Positions 1 through 6,053 of a stretch of 6,116 nucleotides of DNA are shown here, piece by piece. The position numbers and the translations under genes are program-made. Under the pieces are notes generated by a model. That model searched no databases. It worked only from the letters and a program-made list of their open reading frames with translations, and was not told the origin of the DNA. Position 1 is the stretch's first letter. Each line of letters begins with the position of its first letter. The DNA is taken from assembly GCA_013290035.1 (NCBI GenBank), contig JABCYT010000232.1, forward strand, positions 1 to 6,116, written 5' to 3'. Source of the stretch: Alphaproteobacteria bacterium (GTDB lineage: Bacteria > Pseudomonadota > Alphaproteobacteria > Reyranellales > Reyranellaceae).

Positions 1-1442
1 CACTTGCTCCCAAAGCCACCGCTCGTCGACGTCGTCGGTGCCGGCACGGGCGGCTTGCCGGAGTCTCCCGTTCCCCAGCCGATCCATTTGGAGCCGACCT
101 CGTTATAATACCTCTCTTCGTCGTAATATTCGACTGGCAGGGCCAGGGTACGCGCCGTCAGCCGGCCGACGCCGGCCAGGACGCTGTAATAGGCGACCTG
201 CACATCATGCCGGGCCTGCACCAGGCTGACCTGGGAATTGAGCAATTCCTGCTCGGCATTCAACACGTCGAGCGTGGTGCGCGACCCGACCAGGGCTTCC
301 TGGCGCACGCCGTTCAGGGCGACTTCGTTGGCGCGGACCTGCGATTCGAACGAGGTGACGCGCGAGCGCGACGAGTCGAGCTGGCGCCAGGAGATGATCA
401 CGTTCTCGGCCACCGCCCGGCGCGCGCTGTCGAGTTCGTTACGGCGCTGGCCGACCAGTTCCTTGGCCTGGCGTACCTGCGACCACTCGCTGCCGTTCTG
501 GTAGATCGGTATCGTCGCCTGCACGCGCACGCCGTAGGTGTATTACTGGTCGGTCGGGACCTGCAGGTCGAACTGTTGCTGGATGACGCCGACAAGATTG
601 ACCTGGGGCAGCAGGTTGCCGATGGCGCTGTTCACGCCGTAGCTGGCGGCGGAGATTCTATATTGGGCGCTGACGGCGCGTGGCCCGAAATCCATCGCCA
701 GCGAGATCGCCTCGTCCTCGCTGATGGGCAGTCCGCCGATCAGGGGAATTTCGCCGAGCCTGCCCGGCTTCTGTCCGATCGTGCGCTGAAAGGTCGCTTC
801 GGCGACCCGGATCTGCGCCTCGGCCTGCACCAGGTCGGCCCTGGCGCCCTCGAGGCGGGCTTCGGCCTGCGACACGTCGGTGATCGTCAACTCGCCGACG
901 CGGAAGCGTTCGCGCGTGGCGTCGAGCTGCTGGATGAGCACGAGCACGTTGTTGCGTCGTGCGTCGGCGATCGCGATGTTCTGCACCAGATCGGCATACG
1001 AGGTGGTGGCCGCCAGCAGGACGTTCTGCTCGGTATCGGCGAGGGTGGCCCGCTGCGCCTGGATGTTGGCCTGGGCCGCCTTGGTGTCGGCCACAGTCTT
1101 GCCGCCGCGGAACAGCGGCTGGACCAGTTGAAGCGTCGTGAAGCGGCCGTTCAGGATGAAATAAGTCGGCAGGGTCCGGATCGGAATCGAATCCTGCTCG
1201 ATCTTGTTGTACTCGAGCGAGAGCGTCACCCTGGGCCGCCAGTTGGCGACGGCCTGCGCCAGCGTTTCGTCGGTCTGGCGCAGTATCGCGCGGCTGGCCA
1301 GCAGGTCGGGGTTGCTGTTGTAGGTGGTCGACAGCGCCTGAATCAGGCTTTGCGACCAGGCATTCGGAGCGGCCCCCAACCCAACCGCGAGGGCACACAC
1401 TGACGCTGTGCGCGCAAGCCTCAAGCTGGGCCGGATACGCAT
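1..1442 (-). pseudogene. tolC: TolC-family outer-membrane efflux channel, interrupted by an in-frame stop and cut by the window edge
   Basis: This is the outer-membrane exit duct of type I secretion and RND/ABC efflux systems, normally a trimer with a beta-barrel and a long periplasmic helical tunnel. The start at 1440-1442 (minus) follows a GGGGG tract about 9 nt upstream and opens a signal peptide (basic MRIRPSLRLAR, hydrophobic core, likely cleavage near AWS-QS at residues 28-32). First structural repeat: LVQPLFRGGKTVADTKAAQA (107-126) and GELTITDVSQAEARLEGARA (183-202). A TAA at codon 300 then stops translation. The same frame continues for 180 sense codons to the left edge and encodes the second repeat: VQATIPIYQNG (307-317), TTLDVLNAEQELLNSQVSLV (389-408) and a typical end with YYDEERYYNEVGSKWIG (439-455). 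The remaining C-terminus lies outside the window. The stop removes half of each tunnel protomer, so a 299-residue product should not work as a channel. The family call is near certain. Whether the gene is truly broken or carries a base error is open. Confidence 0.88.
543..545 (-). other. In-frame TAA nonsense codon within tolC
   Basis: On the minus strand the codons read GAC CAG TAA TAC ACC TAC, with the TAA at 543-545. The reading frame is identical before and after the stop, so a frameshift is excluded and one substitution would explain it (for example from a Tyr, Lys, Gln, Glu, Ser or Leu codon). It lies in the loop just before the second-repeat motif VQATIPIYQNG. No downstream ATG is available in this frame for restart, and I see no recoding signal. 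Confidence 0.9.
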
Positions 1443-1463
1443 TAAATTACCCCCGTCTGTAGA

Positions 1464-1536
1464 TGGTACCCTACCACTGGTATGAACGGCATTGGTAGCC
1501 CTAGAACTGACCGGCCATGTCTACCCAAAAGTGGTA
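1464..1536. promoter_or_regulatory. Cluster of TACCA/TGGTA pentamers between the pcm-like gene and tolC; possible operator
   Basis: TGGTA occurs on the plus strand at 1464-1468, 1478-1482, 1493-1497 and 1532-1536, and TACCA at 1472-1476. The pair at 1472-1482 forms an inverted repeat, TACCA-C-TGGTA, with perfect 5-bp arms. The first three TGGTA copies are spaced 14 and 15 bp apart. The block lies just upstream of the tolC start, where a repressor or activator site for the efflux gene would be expected. I do not see a convincing -35/-10 pair here and cannot name a regulator; chance enrichment in about 100 bp is possible. Confidence 0.25.
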
Positions 1537-1538
1537 AG

Positions 1539-2198
1539 TCAAAAGGTGAATCGCGGCGGCGGAGCAAAGCCCGGCAGTGACGGCGTGCCGGCGTCGAAAA
1601 GCGGACGCCCTGACGCCATGCCGCCTTCCTTCATGAAGAGCTGCGCCACACCCAGGGCGCCAGGCGGGCCGGCGACGACGGTCGTCAAGCGCCCTCCCTC
1701 CGCCAATTGATCGAAGATCGCCTGCGGCACGATCTGCACGGCGCCTTCGATCAGGATCACGTCATAAGGAGCCGACGCCGCGGCACCCTGTTCCGCTTTG
1801 CCGACCGTTTGTTTGATTCCCTTGATGCCCAGTTCCCTCGCTGTCCGCTCGGCGGCCGCCAGCAGCGTGGGAACGCTCTCGACCGCCACGACCGACTGCA
1901 CCAGCCGTGCCAATAGCGCGGCGCCGTAGCCGCGGCCGGACGCCACGACCAGGGCGCGGTCCTCGGGGCGCGGCTGCAAGGCCTGGATCAGTCGGGCGAG
2001 CACCATCGGCTCCATCAGGTAGCGCCCGTCGCCGAGCGGAACGTCTTCGTCGGAGTAGGCGACCGAGCGCATCGCGTCGGGCAGGAAGCGCTCCCGGGGC
2101 AGCTCGCCGATGGCCGCCAGCAGCTGGGCGTTGGTCACCCGGTTGGGCCGGAGCTGGCCGTCGATCATGTTGCGACGCGCGAGCGCGAAATCCGTCAT
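1539..2198 (-). CDS. Protein-L-isoaspartate O-methyltransferase-like protein (atypical PIMT)
   Basis: A 219-residue cytosolic protein of the PIMT superfamily, belonging to the version often found next to tolC in alphaproteobacteria (from memory). Classic PIMT uses S-adenosylmethionine to methylate L-isoaspartyl residues in damaged proteins. N-terminal part: MIDGQLRPNRVTNAQLLAAI (11-30) and PRERFLP (34-40) fit the family. The SAM-binding glycine loop is LVVASGRGYGAA (83-94), degenerate compared with the usual D-x-G-C-G-T-G-Y. E107 is the usual acidic residue of the next strand, and YDVILIEGAV (145-154) and LAEGGRL (165-171) are conserved. Where classic PIMT has the Ser of an ISQP-type loop, this one has YLMEPMVLA (60-68), with no Ser. 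The C-terminus LPGFAPPPRFTF also fits the family. The ATG is preceded by a good Shine-Dalgarno, GAGGG (2205-2209), 6 nt away. It is probably cotranscribed with tolC, 96 bp downstream. Family call firm; repair activity uncertain. Confidence 0.85.
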   Translation of the reverse strand: MTDFALARRNMIDGQLRPNRVTNAQLLAAIGELPRERFLPDAMRSVAYSDEDVPLGDGRYLMEPMVLARLIQALQPRPEDRALVVASGRGYGAALLARLVQSVVAVESVPTLLAAAERTARELGIKGIKQTVGKAEQGAAASAPYDVILIEGAVQIVPQAIFDQLAEGGRLTTVVAGPPGALGVAQLFMKEGGMASGRPLFDAGTPSLPGFAPPPRFTF

Positions 2199-2224
2199 GG
2201 GCTGCCCTCAAGATATTGCGTTGT

Positions 2225-2254
2225 TTTATAGGCGGTGGCCGGCAATAGCGTCAA
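2225..2254 (-). promoter_or_regulatory. Sigma-70-type promoter for the pcm-like gene (and probably tolC)
   Basis: On the minus strand the -35 element TTGACG (2249-2254) and the -10 element TATAAA (2225-2230) are separated by 18 bp. Transcription should start near 2217, giving a leader of about 19 nt with the Shine-Dalgarno GAGGG at 2205-2209. Both hexamers match consensus at five of six positions and the placement suits the gene. Confidence 0.65.
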
Positions 2255-2276
2255 AGGGCGCTCGGTCGCGGCCGGC

Positions 2277-2306
2277 TTGACCCTTGTTGCGCAGCATGCG
2301 TATAGC
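2277..2306 (+). promoter_or_regulatory. Sigma-70-type promoter for the tRNA-Cys/tRNA-Asn unit
   Basis: The -35 element TTGACC (2277-2282, within GCTTGACC) and the -10 element TATAGC (2301-2306) are separated by 18 bp. The -10 ends 16 nt before the mature 5' end of tRNA-Cys, leaving a short leader for RNase P to remove. It lies back to back with the divergent pcm promoter, the two -35 elements being 22 bp apart. Confidence 0.6.
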
Positions 2307-2322
2307 ACCGCGCTCCTCGTGC

Positions 2323-2396
2323 GGCCTGGTGGCAGAGTGGCTATGCAGCGGACTGCAAATCCGCGTATGCCGGTTCGATTCCGGCCCAGGCCTCCA
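2323..2396 (+). tRNA. tRNA-Cys (anticodon GCA)
   Basis: A complete cloverleaf can be folded by eye. Acceptor GGCCTGG (2323-2329) pairs with CCAGGCC (2386-2392). The D stem is GCA/TGC (2332-2334 with 2344-2346). Anticodon stem GCGGA/TCCGC encloses loop CTGCAAA, with anticodon GCA at 2355-2357. T stem GCCGG/CCGGC encloses TTCGATT (2374-2380). The discriminator is T (2393), the known Cys identity base, and CCA is encoded (2394-2396). No T-run terminator follows, so it is probably made as one transcript with tRNA-Asn. It lies about 1 kb upstream of a cysteine synthase gene. Confidence 0.97.
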
Positions 2397-2484
2397 CGAA
2401 TCGCACGATCCGGACTCCCGAGACCGGGGGCCTTGCGTGGGCGGGGATGCTCTGTCAAAACACCGCGCCTCGCGACGGTAGTAC

Positions 2485-2496
2485 CGCGCCGGCGCG
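2485..2496. repeat. 12-bp GC palindrome in the tRNA-Cys/tRNA-Asn spacer
   Basis: CGCGCCGGCGCG is a perfect palindrome ending 8 nt before tRNA-Asn. It follows a smaller inverted repeat, GGTA-G-TACC, at 2477-2485. It has no T-run and is therefore not a terminator; it could be a processing structure in the tRNA precursor or simply GC-rich sequence. Otherwise the spacer 2397-2504 shows no gene and no convincing promoter. Confidence 0.3.
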
Positions 2497-2504
2497 ATTC
2501 CTGA

Positions 2505-2579
2505 TCCGGAGTAGCTCAGCGGTAGAGCAGGCGGCTGTTAACCGCCGGGTCGGCGGTTCGAATCCGTCCTCCGGAGCCA
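2505..2579 (+). tRNA. tRNA-Asn (anticodon GTT)
   Basis: A complete cloverleaf is present. Acceptor TCCGGAG (2505-2511) pairs with CTCCGGA (2569-2575). D arm GCTC/GAGC encloses loop AGCGGTA. Anticodon stem GGCGG/CCGCC encloses loop CTGTTAA, with anticodon GTT at 2537-2539. The variable loop is GGGTC. T stem GGCGG/CCGTC, with one G-T wobble, encloses TTCGAAT (2557-2563). The discriminator is G (2576) and CCA is encoded (2577-2579). No own promoter is evident, so transcription probably comes from the tRNA-Cys promoter; an intrinsic terminator follows 5 nt later. Confidence 0.97.
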
Positions 2580-2584
2580 ATTCT

Positions 2585-2615
2585 GGGCCGCTCTCATCCG
2601 GGGGCGGCCCTTTTT
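2585..2615 (+). terminator. Rho-independent terminator of the tRNA unit
   Basis: GGGCCGC (2585-2591) pairs perfectly with GCGGCCC (2604-2610). The stem can be extended inward by four more pairs, including G-T wobbles, to a four-base loop ATCC (2596-2599). TTTTT follows directly at 2611-2615. It ends 17 nt before the nudix start codon. Confidence 0.88.
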
Positions 2616-2632
2616 GCATCCGGAGTTCTGCC

Positions 2633-3247
2633 ATGGCGACGCCTCCCCTGCCCAACGAAACGGTCGAACTCGTCGAGCATGAGGTGGCGTTCCAGGGCTA
2701 CTTCCGAGTCGGTCGCTATTTCTTCCGCCACGACCTCTATCAAGGGGGCCGGAGCGGCACGATTCGGCGCGAGGTGTTCGAGCGCGGACATGCGGCCGCC
2801 GTGCTGCCCTACGACCCGTTGCGTGACGAGATCGTGCTGATCCGCCAGTTCAGGGCGGGCGCCTATGTCGCCGGACGCCATCCGTGGACCTGGGAGATCG
2901 TCGCCGGCATCATCGAGCACGACGAATCGCCCGAACAGCTCATCCGGCGCGAAGCCGTCGAGGAGGCCGGGCTCGAGATCAAGGAGGTTATCGCCATGTA
3001 CGACGTGGTGGTGAGCCCCGGCGCCTGCTCCGAGACGTGTGCGAGCTTCCTGGGAAGGGTCGACACGACGAACGCCGGGGGCGTTTTCGGACTGGAGTCG
3101 GAAGGCGAGAACATCCTGGTCAAGGTGCTGCCCTTCGCCGAAGCGCGCGCCATGCTGGAGCGCGACGAGATCGGCAACGCGCTGGGCGTGATCGCCCTGC
3201 AGTGGCTGGCGCTGCATCGCGACGAGGTGCGGGCGCGCTGGCGCTAG
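2633..3247 (+). CDS. NUDIX hydrolase, ADP-ribose pyrophosphatase type (NudF family)
   Basis: A 204-residue cytosolic enzyme predicted to hydrolyse ADP-ribose to AMP and ribose 5-phosphate with divalent metal. The Nudix box is perfect: G92-x5-E98-x7-R106-E107-x-x-E110-E111-x-G113-L114. Family marks of ADP-ribose pyrophosphatases are present: HAAAVLPYDP (53-62), LIRQFRAGA (69-77), PWTWEIVAG (84-92), and SPGACSE (128-134), where the last acidic residue matches the catalytic loop of the family. Length is normal. The ATG at 2633 is chosen because it follows GGAG (2622-2625) by 7 nt and because the in-frame ATG at 2447 would place tRNA-Asn and the terminator inside the gene. It sits directly behind the tRNA terminator with no room for its own promoter, and 157 bp before cysteine synthase. 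Other ADP-sugars could be substrates. Confidence 0.93.
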   Translation: MATPPLPNETVELVEHEVAFQGYFRVGRYFFRHDLYQGGRSGTIRREVFERGHAAAVLPYDPLRDEIVLIRQFRAGAYVAGRHPWTWEIVAGIIEHDESPEQLIRREAVEEAGLEIKEVIAMYDVVVSPGACSETCASFLGRVDTTNAGGVFGLESEGENILVKVLPFAEARAMLERDEIGNALGVIALQWLALHRDEVRARWR

Positions 3248-3404
3248 CTGATCGGCGTCATCGGCATTTTCTTCCCTGTACACCTTAGCCGGCGAGCAAT
3301 ATTTCGGCCTCCAACGTTTTGCCGAGGAAGGCTGGTTGCTTTAGGTCCGCCTCCCTGTCTACCGTCCGCCCGGGGAAGCGCAGGCCAAGCAGAGCGAGCA
3401 TGTC

Positions 3405-4406
3405 ATGGACGTCCGGTCGGGTTTCATCGATAGCATCGGCAACACGCCGCTGATCAAGCTGATCGCCGCCTCGAAGGCGACGGGCTGCAACATCTACGGC
3501 AAGGCGGAGTTCCTCAATCCCGGCGGCTCGGTGAAGGATCGCGCGGCGCTCGCCATCATCGAGGACGCCGAGAAGCGCGGCCAGCTCAAGCCCGGCGGCG
3601 TGATCGTCGAGGGCACCGCCGGCAACACCGGCATCGGCATCGCCCTGGTCGCCAATGCGCGCGGCTATCGTTCGGTGATCGTGATGCCCGAGACGCAGAG
3701 CCAGGAAAAGAAGGACATGCTGCGCCTCTGTGGCGCCGATCTCAGGCTGGTGCCGGCCGTGCCCTACGCCAATCCCGGCAATTACGTGCGCTACTCCGGC
3801 ACGCTCGCCGAGGAGCTCGCCGCCACGGAGCCGAACGGCGCGATCTGGGCCAACCAGTTCGACAACACCGCCAACCGCGACGGCCACTACCGCACGACCG
3901 GGCCGGAGATCTGGGAGCAGACCAGCGGCAAGGTCGACGGCTTCACCTGCTCGGTGGGCAGCGGCGGCACCTTGGGTGGCGTGGCGCGGGCGCTGAAGGA
4001 GCGCAACCCCGAGATCAAGATCGCGCTCAGCGATCCGATGGGCTCGGCGCTCTACAACTGGTTCGTCAAAGGCGAGCTCAAGGCCGAAGGCAACTCGATC
4101 ACTGAAGGCATCGCCAACGGGCGCGTCACGGCCAATCTCGAGGGCACGCCGATCGACATGGCCTACCAGATCAGCGACGAGGAGGCGCTGCCCGTCCTGT
4201 TCGACCTGATCGAGCACGAGGGCCTGGTGCTGGGCGGCTCGACGGCCATCAACATCGTGGGCGCCATGCGGCTCGCCCGCGATCTCGGCCCGGGCAAGAC
4301 CGTCGTCACCATCCTGGCCGACGGCGGGCAACGCTATCAGTCCAAGCTGTTCAATCCGGCATTCCTGCGCGAGAAGAACCTGCCGCTGCCGCCCTGGATG
4401 AAATGA
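3405..4406 (+). CDS. cysK: Cysteine synthase (O-acetylserine sulfhydrylase), PLP-dependent
   Basis: A 333-residue fold-type II PLP enzyme that makes cysteine from O-acetylserine and sulfide in the cytosol. SIGNTPL (10-16) opens the domain. LNPGGSVKDRAA (37-48) carries the PLP Schiff-base lysine K44. The substrate loop is EGTAGNTGIG (69-78), as in the alphaproteobacterial type rather than the TSGNTG of E. coli CysK. VGSGGTLGG (184-192) binds the PLP phosphate. PETQSQEKKDMLRLCGA (95-111), ANQFDNTANRDGH (149-161) and RYQSKLFNPAFLREK (310-324) all fit the same subgroup. The late loop reads GGSTAIN (277-283) where relatives recalled from memory have GGSSGIN. The ATG at 3405 gives the family's usual N-terminus and follows GAG at 3396-3398; an ATG at 3400 is out of frame. 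It heads a four-gene run. A cystathionine beta-synthase-like role is less likely, because there is no heme or CBS domain. Confidence 0.92.
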   Translation: MDVRSGFIDSIGNTPLIKLIAASKATGCNIYGKAEFLNPGGSVKDRAALAIIEDAEKRGQLKPGGVIVEGTAGNTGIGIALVANARGYRSVIVMPETQSQEKKDMLRLCGADLRLVPAVPYANPGNYVRYSGTLAEELAATEPNGAIWANQFDNTANRDGHYRTTGPEIWEQTSGKVDGFTCSVGSGGTLGGVARALKERNPEIKIALSDPMGSALYNWFVKGELKAEGNSITEGIANGRVTANLEGTPIDMAYQISDEEALPVLFDLIEHEGLVLGGSTAINIVGAMRLARDLGPGKTVVTILADGGQRYQSKLFNPAFLREKNLPLPPWMK

Positions 4407-4416
4407 GCAGCCCCTG

Positions 4417-5331
4417 ATGAGCAGGGTCGTCGTCTGCGGCAGCCTCAACATGGACGTCGTCGTGCAGAGCGCGCGGCGGCCGGTTCCGGGCGAAACGCTG
4501 CTGGGCGCCACGGTGTCGTTCCTGCCCGGCGGCAAGGGCCTCAACCAGGCCGTCGCCGCCGCCCGCCTCGGCGTGCCGACGGCGATGATCGGCGCCGTCG
4601 GCAACGATGCCTTCGCCAACAGCCTGCGCGGCTTCCTCGCCGACAACGACATCGACTGCTCCGGCGTCCGCGAGATCGACGGACCGGCCAGCGGCGTGGC
4701 GCTGATCCAGGTCGCCCAGAAGGACAACGCGATCACCGTCGCGTCCGGCGCCAACCTCCACTTCACCAAGGAAATGGTCCGCCACGAGCCGCGCGACGAC
4801 GAGGTCTGGGTGGCGCAGTTCGAGACGCCGATCGCCGCGACCGAGGCGGTCCTGAAGCGGGCGCGGGCCGCCGGCGCACGCACCATCCTGAACCTGGCGC
4901 CGTTCGTGCCGCACGCCGACCGCCTGATGAAGGTCGTGGACGTGGCGGTGCTGAACGAGATCGAGCTGGCGCAGGCGACCGGCACGAAGCTGCGGGCCGC
5001 CAGCGCCGTCCGCGACGTCGTCGCCGCCTGCCGGCAGCTTCGCAGCAAGGGCGCGCGCACCGTCGTGGCGACCTTGGGCGCACGCGGCGCCGTCGTGGTG
5101 ACGGCCGAGGACGCGACCGCGATCCCTGCCTTCAAGGCCAAGGTCGTCGATACGACCGGTGCGGGCGACTGCTTCGTGGGAGCGCTCGCCGCCCGCCTGT
5201 CGGCCGGCGCCCCGCCGGTCGAAGCCGCCCGCTACGCCAGCGCCGCCGCCTCCTGTTCCGTCGAGCGGCTGGGGGCCGCGCCCTCCATGCCGACCGCGCG
5301 GGAAGTTGCGGCGCGGCTGGCGAGAGCTTAA
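4417..5331 (+). CDS. rbsK: Ribokinase (PfkB family carbohydrate kinase)
   Basis: A 304-residue cytosolic kinase predicted to phosphorylate ribose at O5 using ATP. The N-terminal sugar-binding motif GSLNMDVV (8-15) supplies N11 and D13. GGKGLNQAVAAARLG (38-52) is PfkB signature 1. QFETPI (134-139) supplies E136, equivalent to the ribose-contacting Glu of E. coli RbsK. NLAPF (159-163) and the metal/phosphate motif NEIE (180-183) follow. ATLGARGA (218-225) and the ATP-site/catalytic DTTGAGDCFVGALAARL (245-261, base D251) complete the fold. Because the ribose contacts I can align from memory are all kept, ribokinase is preferred over fructokinase or nucleoside kinase. It starts 10 nt after the cysteine synthase stop with only a weak ribosome site, which suggests translational coupling. 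No ribose transporter gene is visible. Confidence 0.88.
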   Translation: MSRVVVCGSLNMDVVVQSARRPVPGETLLGATVSFLPGGKGLNQAVAAARLGVPTAMIGAVGNDAFANSLRGFLADNDIDCSGVREIDGPASGVALIQVAQKDNAITVASGANLHFTKEMVRHEPRDDEVWVAQFETPIAATEAVLKRARAAGARTILNLAPFVPHADRLMKVVDVAVLNEIELAQATGTKLRAASAVRDVVAACRQLRSKGARTVVATLGARGAVVVTAEDATAIPAFKAKVVDTTGAGDCFVGALAARLSAGAPPVEAARYASAAASCSVERLGAAPSMPTAREVAARLARA

Positions 5332-5340
5332 ATCCCCTGC

Positions 5341-6042
5341 ATGGTCGAAGAACTTTTCCGGCAGGACGCCTATGTCAAGGAGGCCGAGGCCACCGTGACC
5401 GCGCTCGAGGAGCGCGGCGTGCGGCTGGACCGCTCCATCTTCTATCCGACCGGCGGCGGTCAGCCCGGCGACACGGGCAGCCTGCGCTGGGACGGCGGCG
5501 AGGCCCGCATCGTCGACGCCGTGAAGGCCGATGGTGCAGACGTCCTGCACGTTCTGGCGCCCGATGCGCCCCGGCCCGCGATCGGCACGAAGCTCCACAC
5601 GACTCTCGACTGGGACCGCCGGCTGCTGCACATGCGCATGCACACCGCGCTCCACGTCATGTCGGCGGTGATCAAGGGCAACGTCACCGGCGGCCAGGTC
5701 GGGGCGGACAAGAGCCGGCTCGACTTCAATCTCGAAGGCGAGGTTCCGACCAAGGAGTGGGTGACCGAGGAGATCAACAAGCTGATCGCCCTCGACCGGC
5801 CGGTGACGCCGCAATGGATCACCGACCAGGAACTCGCAGCGCGGCCCGAATTGGTCAAGACCATGAGCGTGCGCCCGCCGATGGGCGCCGGCCGCGTGCG
5901 GCTGTTGGCCATCGAGGGTATCGACCTGCAGGCCTGCGGCGGCACGCATGTAGCGCGCACCGGCGAGATCGGCCGGGTCGAGTGCATCAAGATCGAGAAC
6001 AAGGGCAAGATGAACCGGCGCTTCGTCATCGCGCTGACCTAA
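5341..6042 (+). CDS. Alanyl-tRNA editing protein, AlaX-M type
   Basis: A 233-residue stand-alone homologue of the AlaRS editing domain. AlaX proteins act in trans to hydrolyse Ser (or Gly) mischarged onto tRNA-Ala. The N-terminal subdomain has FYPTGGGQPGDTG (34-46) with the conserved GGQ. Zinc ligands are H101 and H105 in HTALH, then C199 and H203 in CGGTH. GADKSRLDF (121-129) is also typical. The length and the N-terminal subdomain fit AlaX-M rather than the short AlaX-S or the long form with a C-Ala domain. It begins 9 nt after the ribokinase stop and ends 11 nt before the sulfurtransferase start, so it is almost certainly in the same operon. The ribosome site is weak (GAGAG at 5322-5326, about 14 nt away), consistent with coupling. 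Confidence 0.9.
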   Translation: MVEELFRQDAYVKEAEATVTALEERGVRLDRSIFYPTGGGQPGDTGSLRWDGGEARIVDAVKADGADVLHVLAPDAPRPAIGTKLHTTLDWDRRLLHMRMHTALHVMSAVIKGNVTGGQVGADKSRLDFNLEGEVPTKEWVTEEINKLIALDRPVTPQWITDQELAARPELVKTMSVRPPMGAGRVRLLAIEGIDLQACGGTHVARTGEIGRVECIKIENKGKMNRRFVIALT

Positions 6043-6053
6043 GGGACACAGAG

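Noticed and set aside
398..595. Small minus-strand open frame overlapping the tolC stop as evidence of a frameshift
   Set aside because: The conserved TolC sequence continues in exactly the original frame after the TAA, so no frame change is needed and this small frame is a shadow.
207..1403. 398-codon open frame on the plus strand
   Set aside because: It lies antisense to the tolC frame, which has clear family motifs; long shadow frames are expected in GC-rich DNA. It has no recognisable domain.
2505..2625. Integration (att) site at tRNA-Asn
   Set aside because: The repeat of the acceptor strand is only 7 bp and there is no integrase or mobile gene nearby.
2447..2632. N-terminal extension of the nudix gene from the ATG at 2447
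   Set aside because: The 62 extra codons would translate through tRNA-Asn and the terminator. The ATG at 2633 has its own Shine-Dalgarno and gives the normal family length.
3248..3404. Riboswitch, promoter or terminator in the nudix-cysteine synthase gap
   Set aside because: I could find no stable hairpin with a T-run, no -35/-10 pair with proper spacing (TTGCCG at 3319 and TTTAGG at 3340 are only 15 bp apart), and no recognisable SAM riboswitch core.
3285..5141. 618-codon open frame on the minus strand
   Set aside because: It runs antisense through cysteine synthase and ribokinase, both firmly identified; the composition is low-complexity Ala/Arg-rich shadow sequence with no domain.
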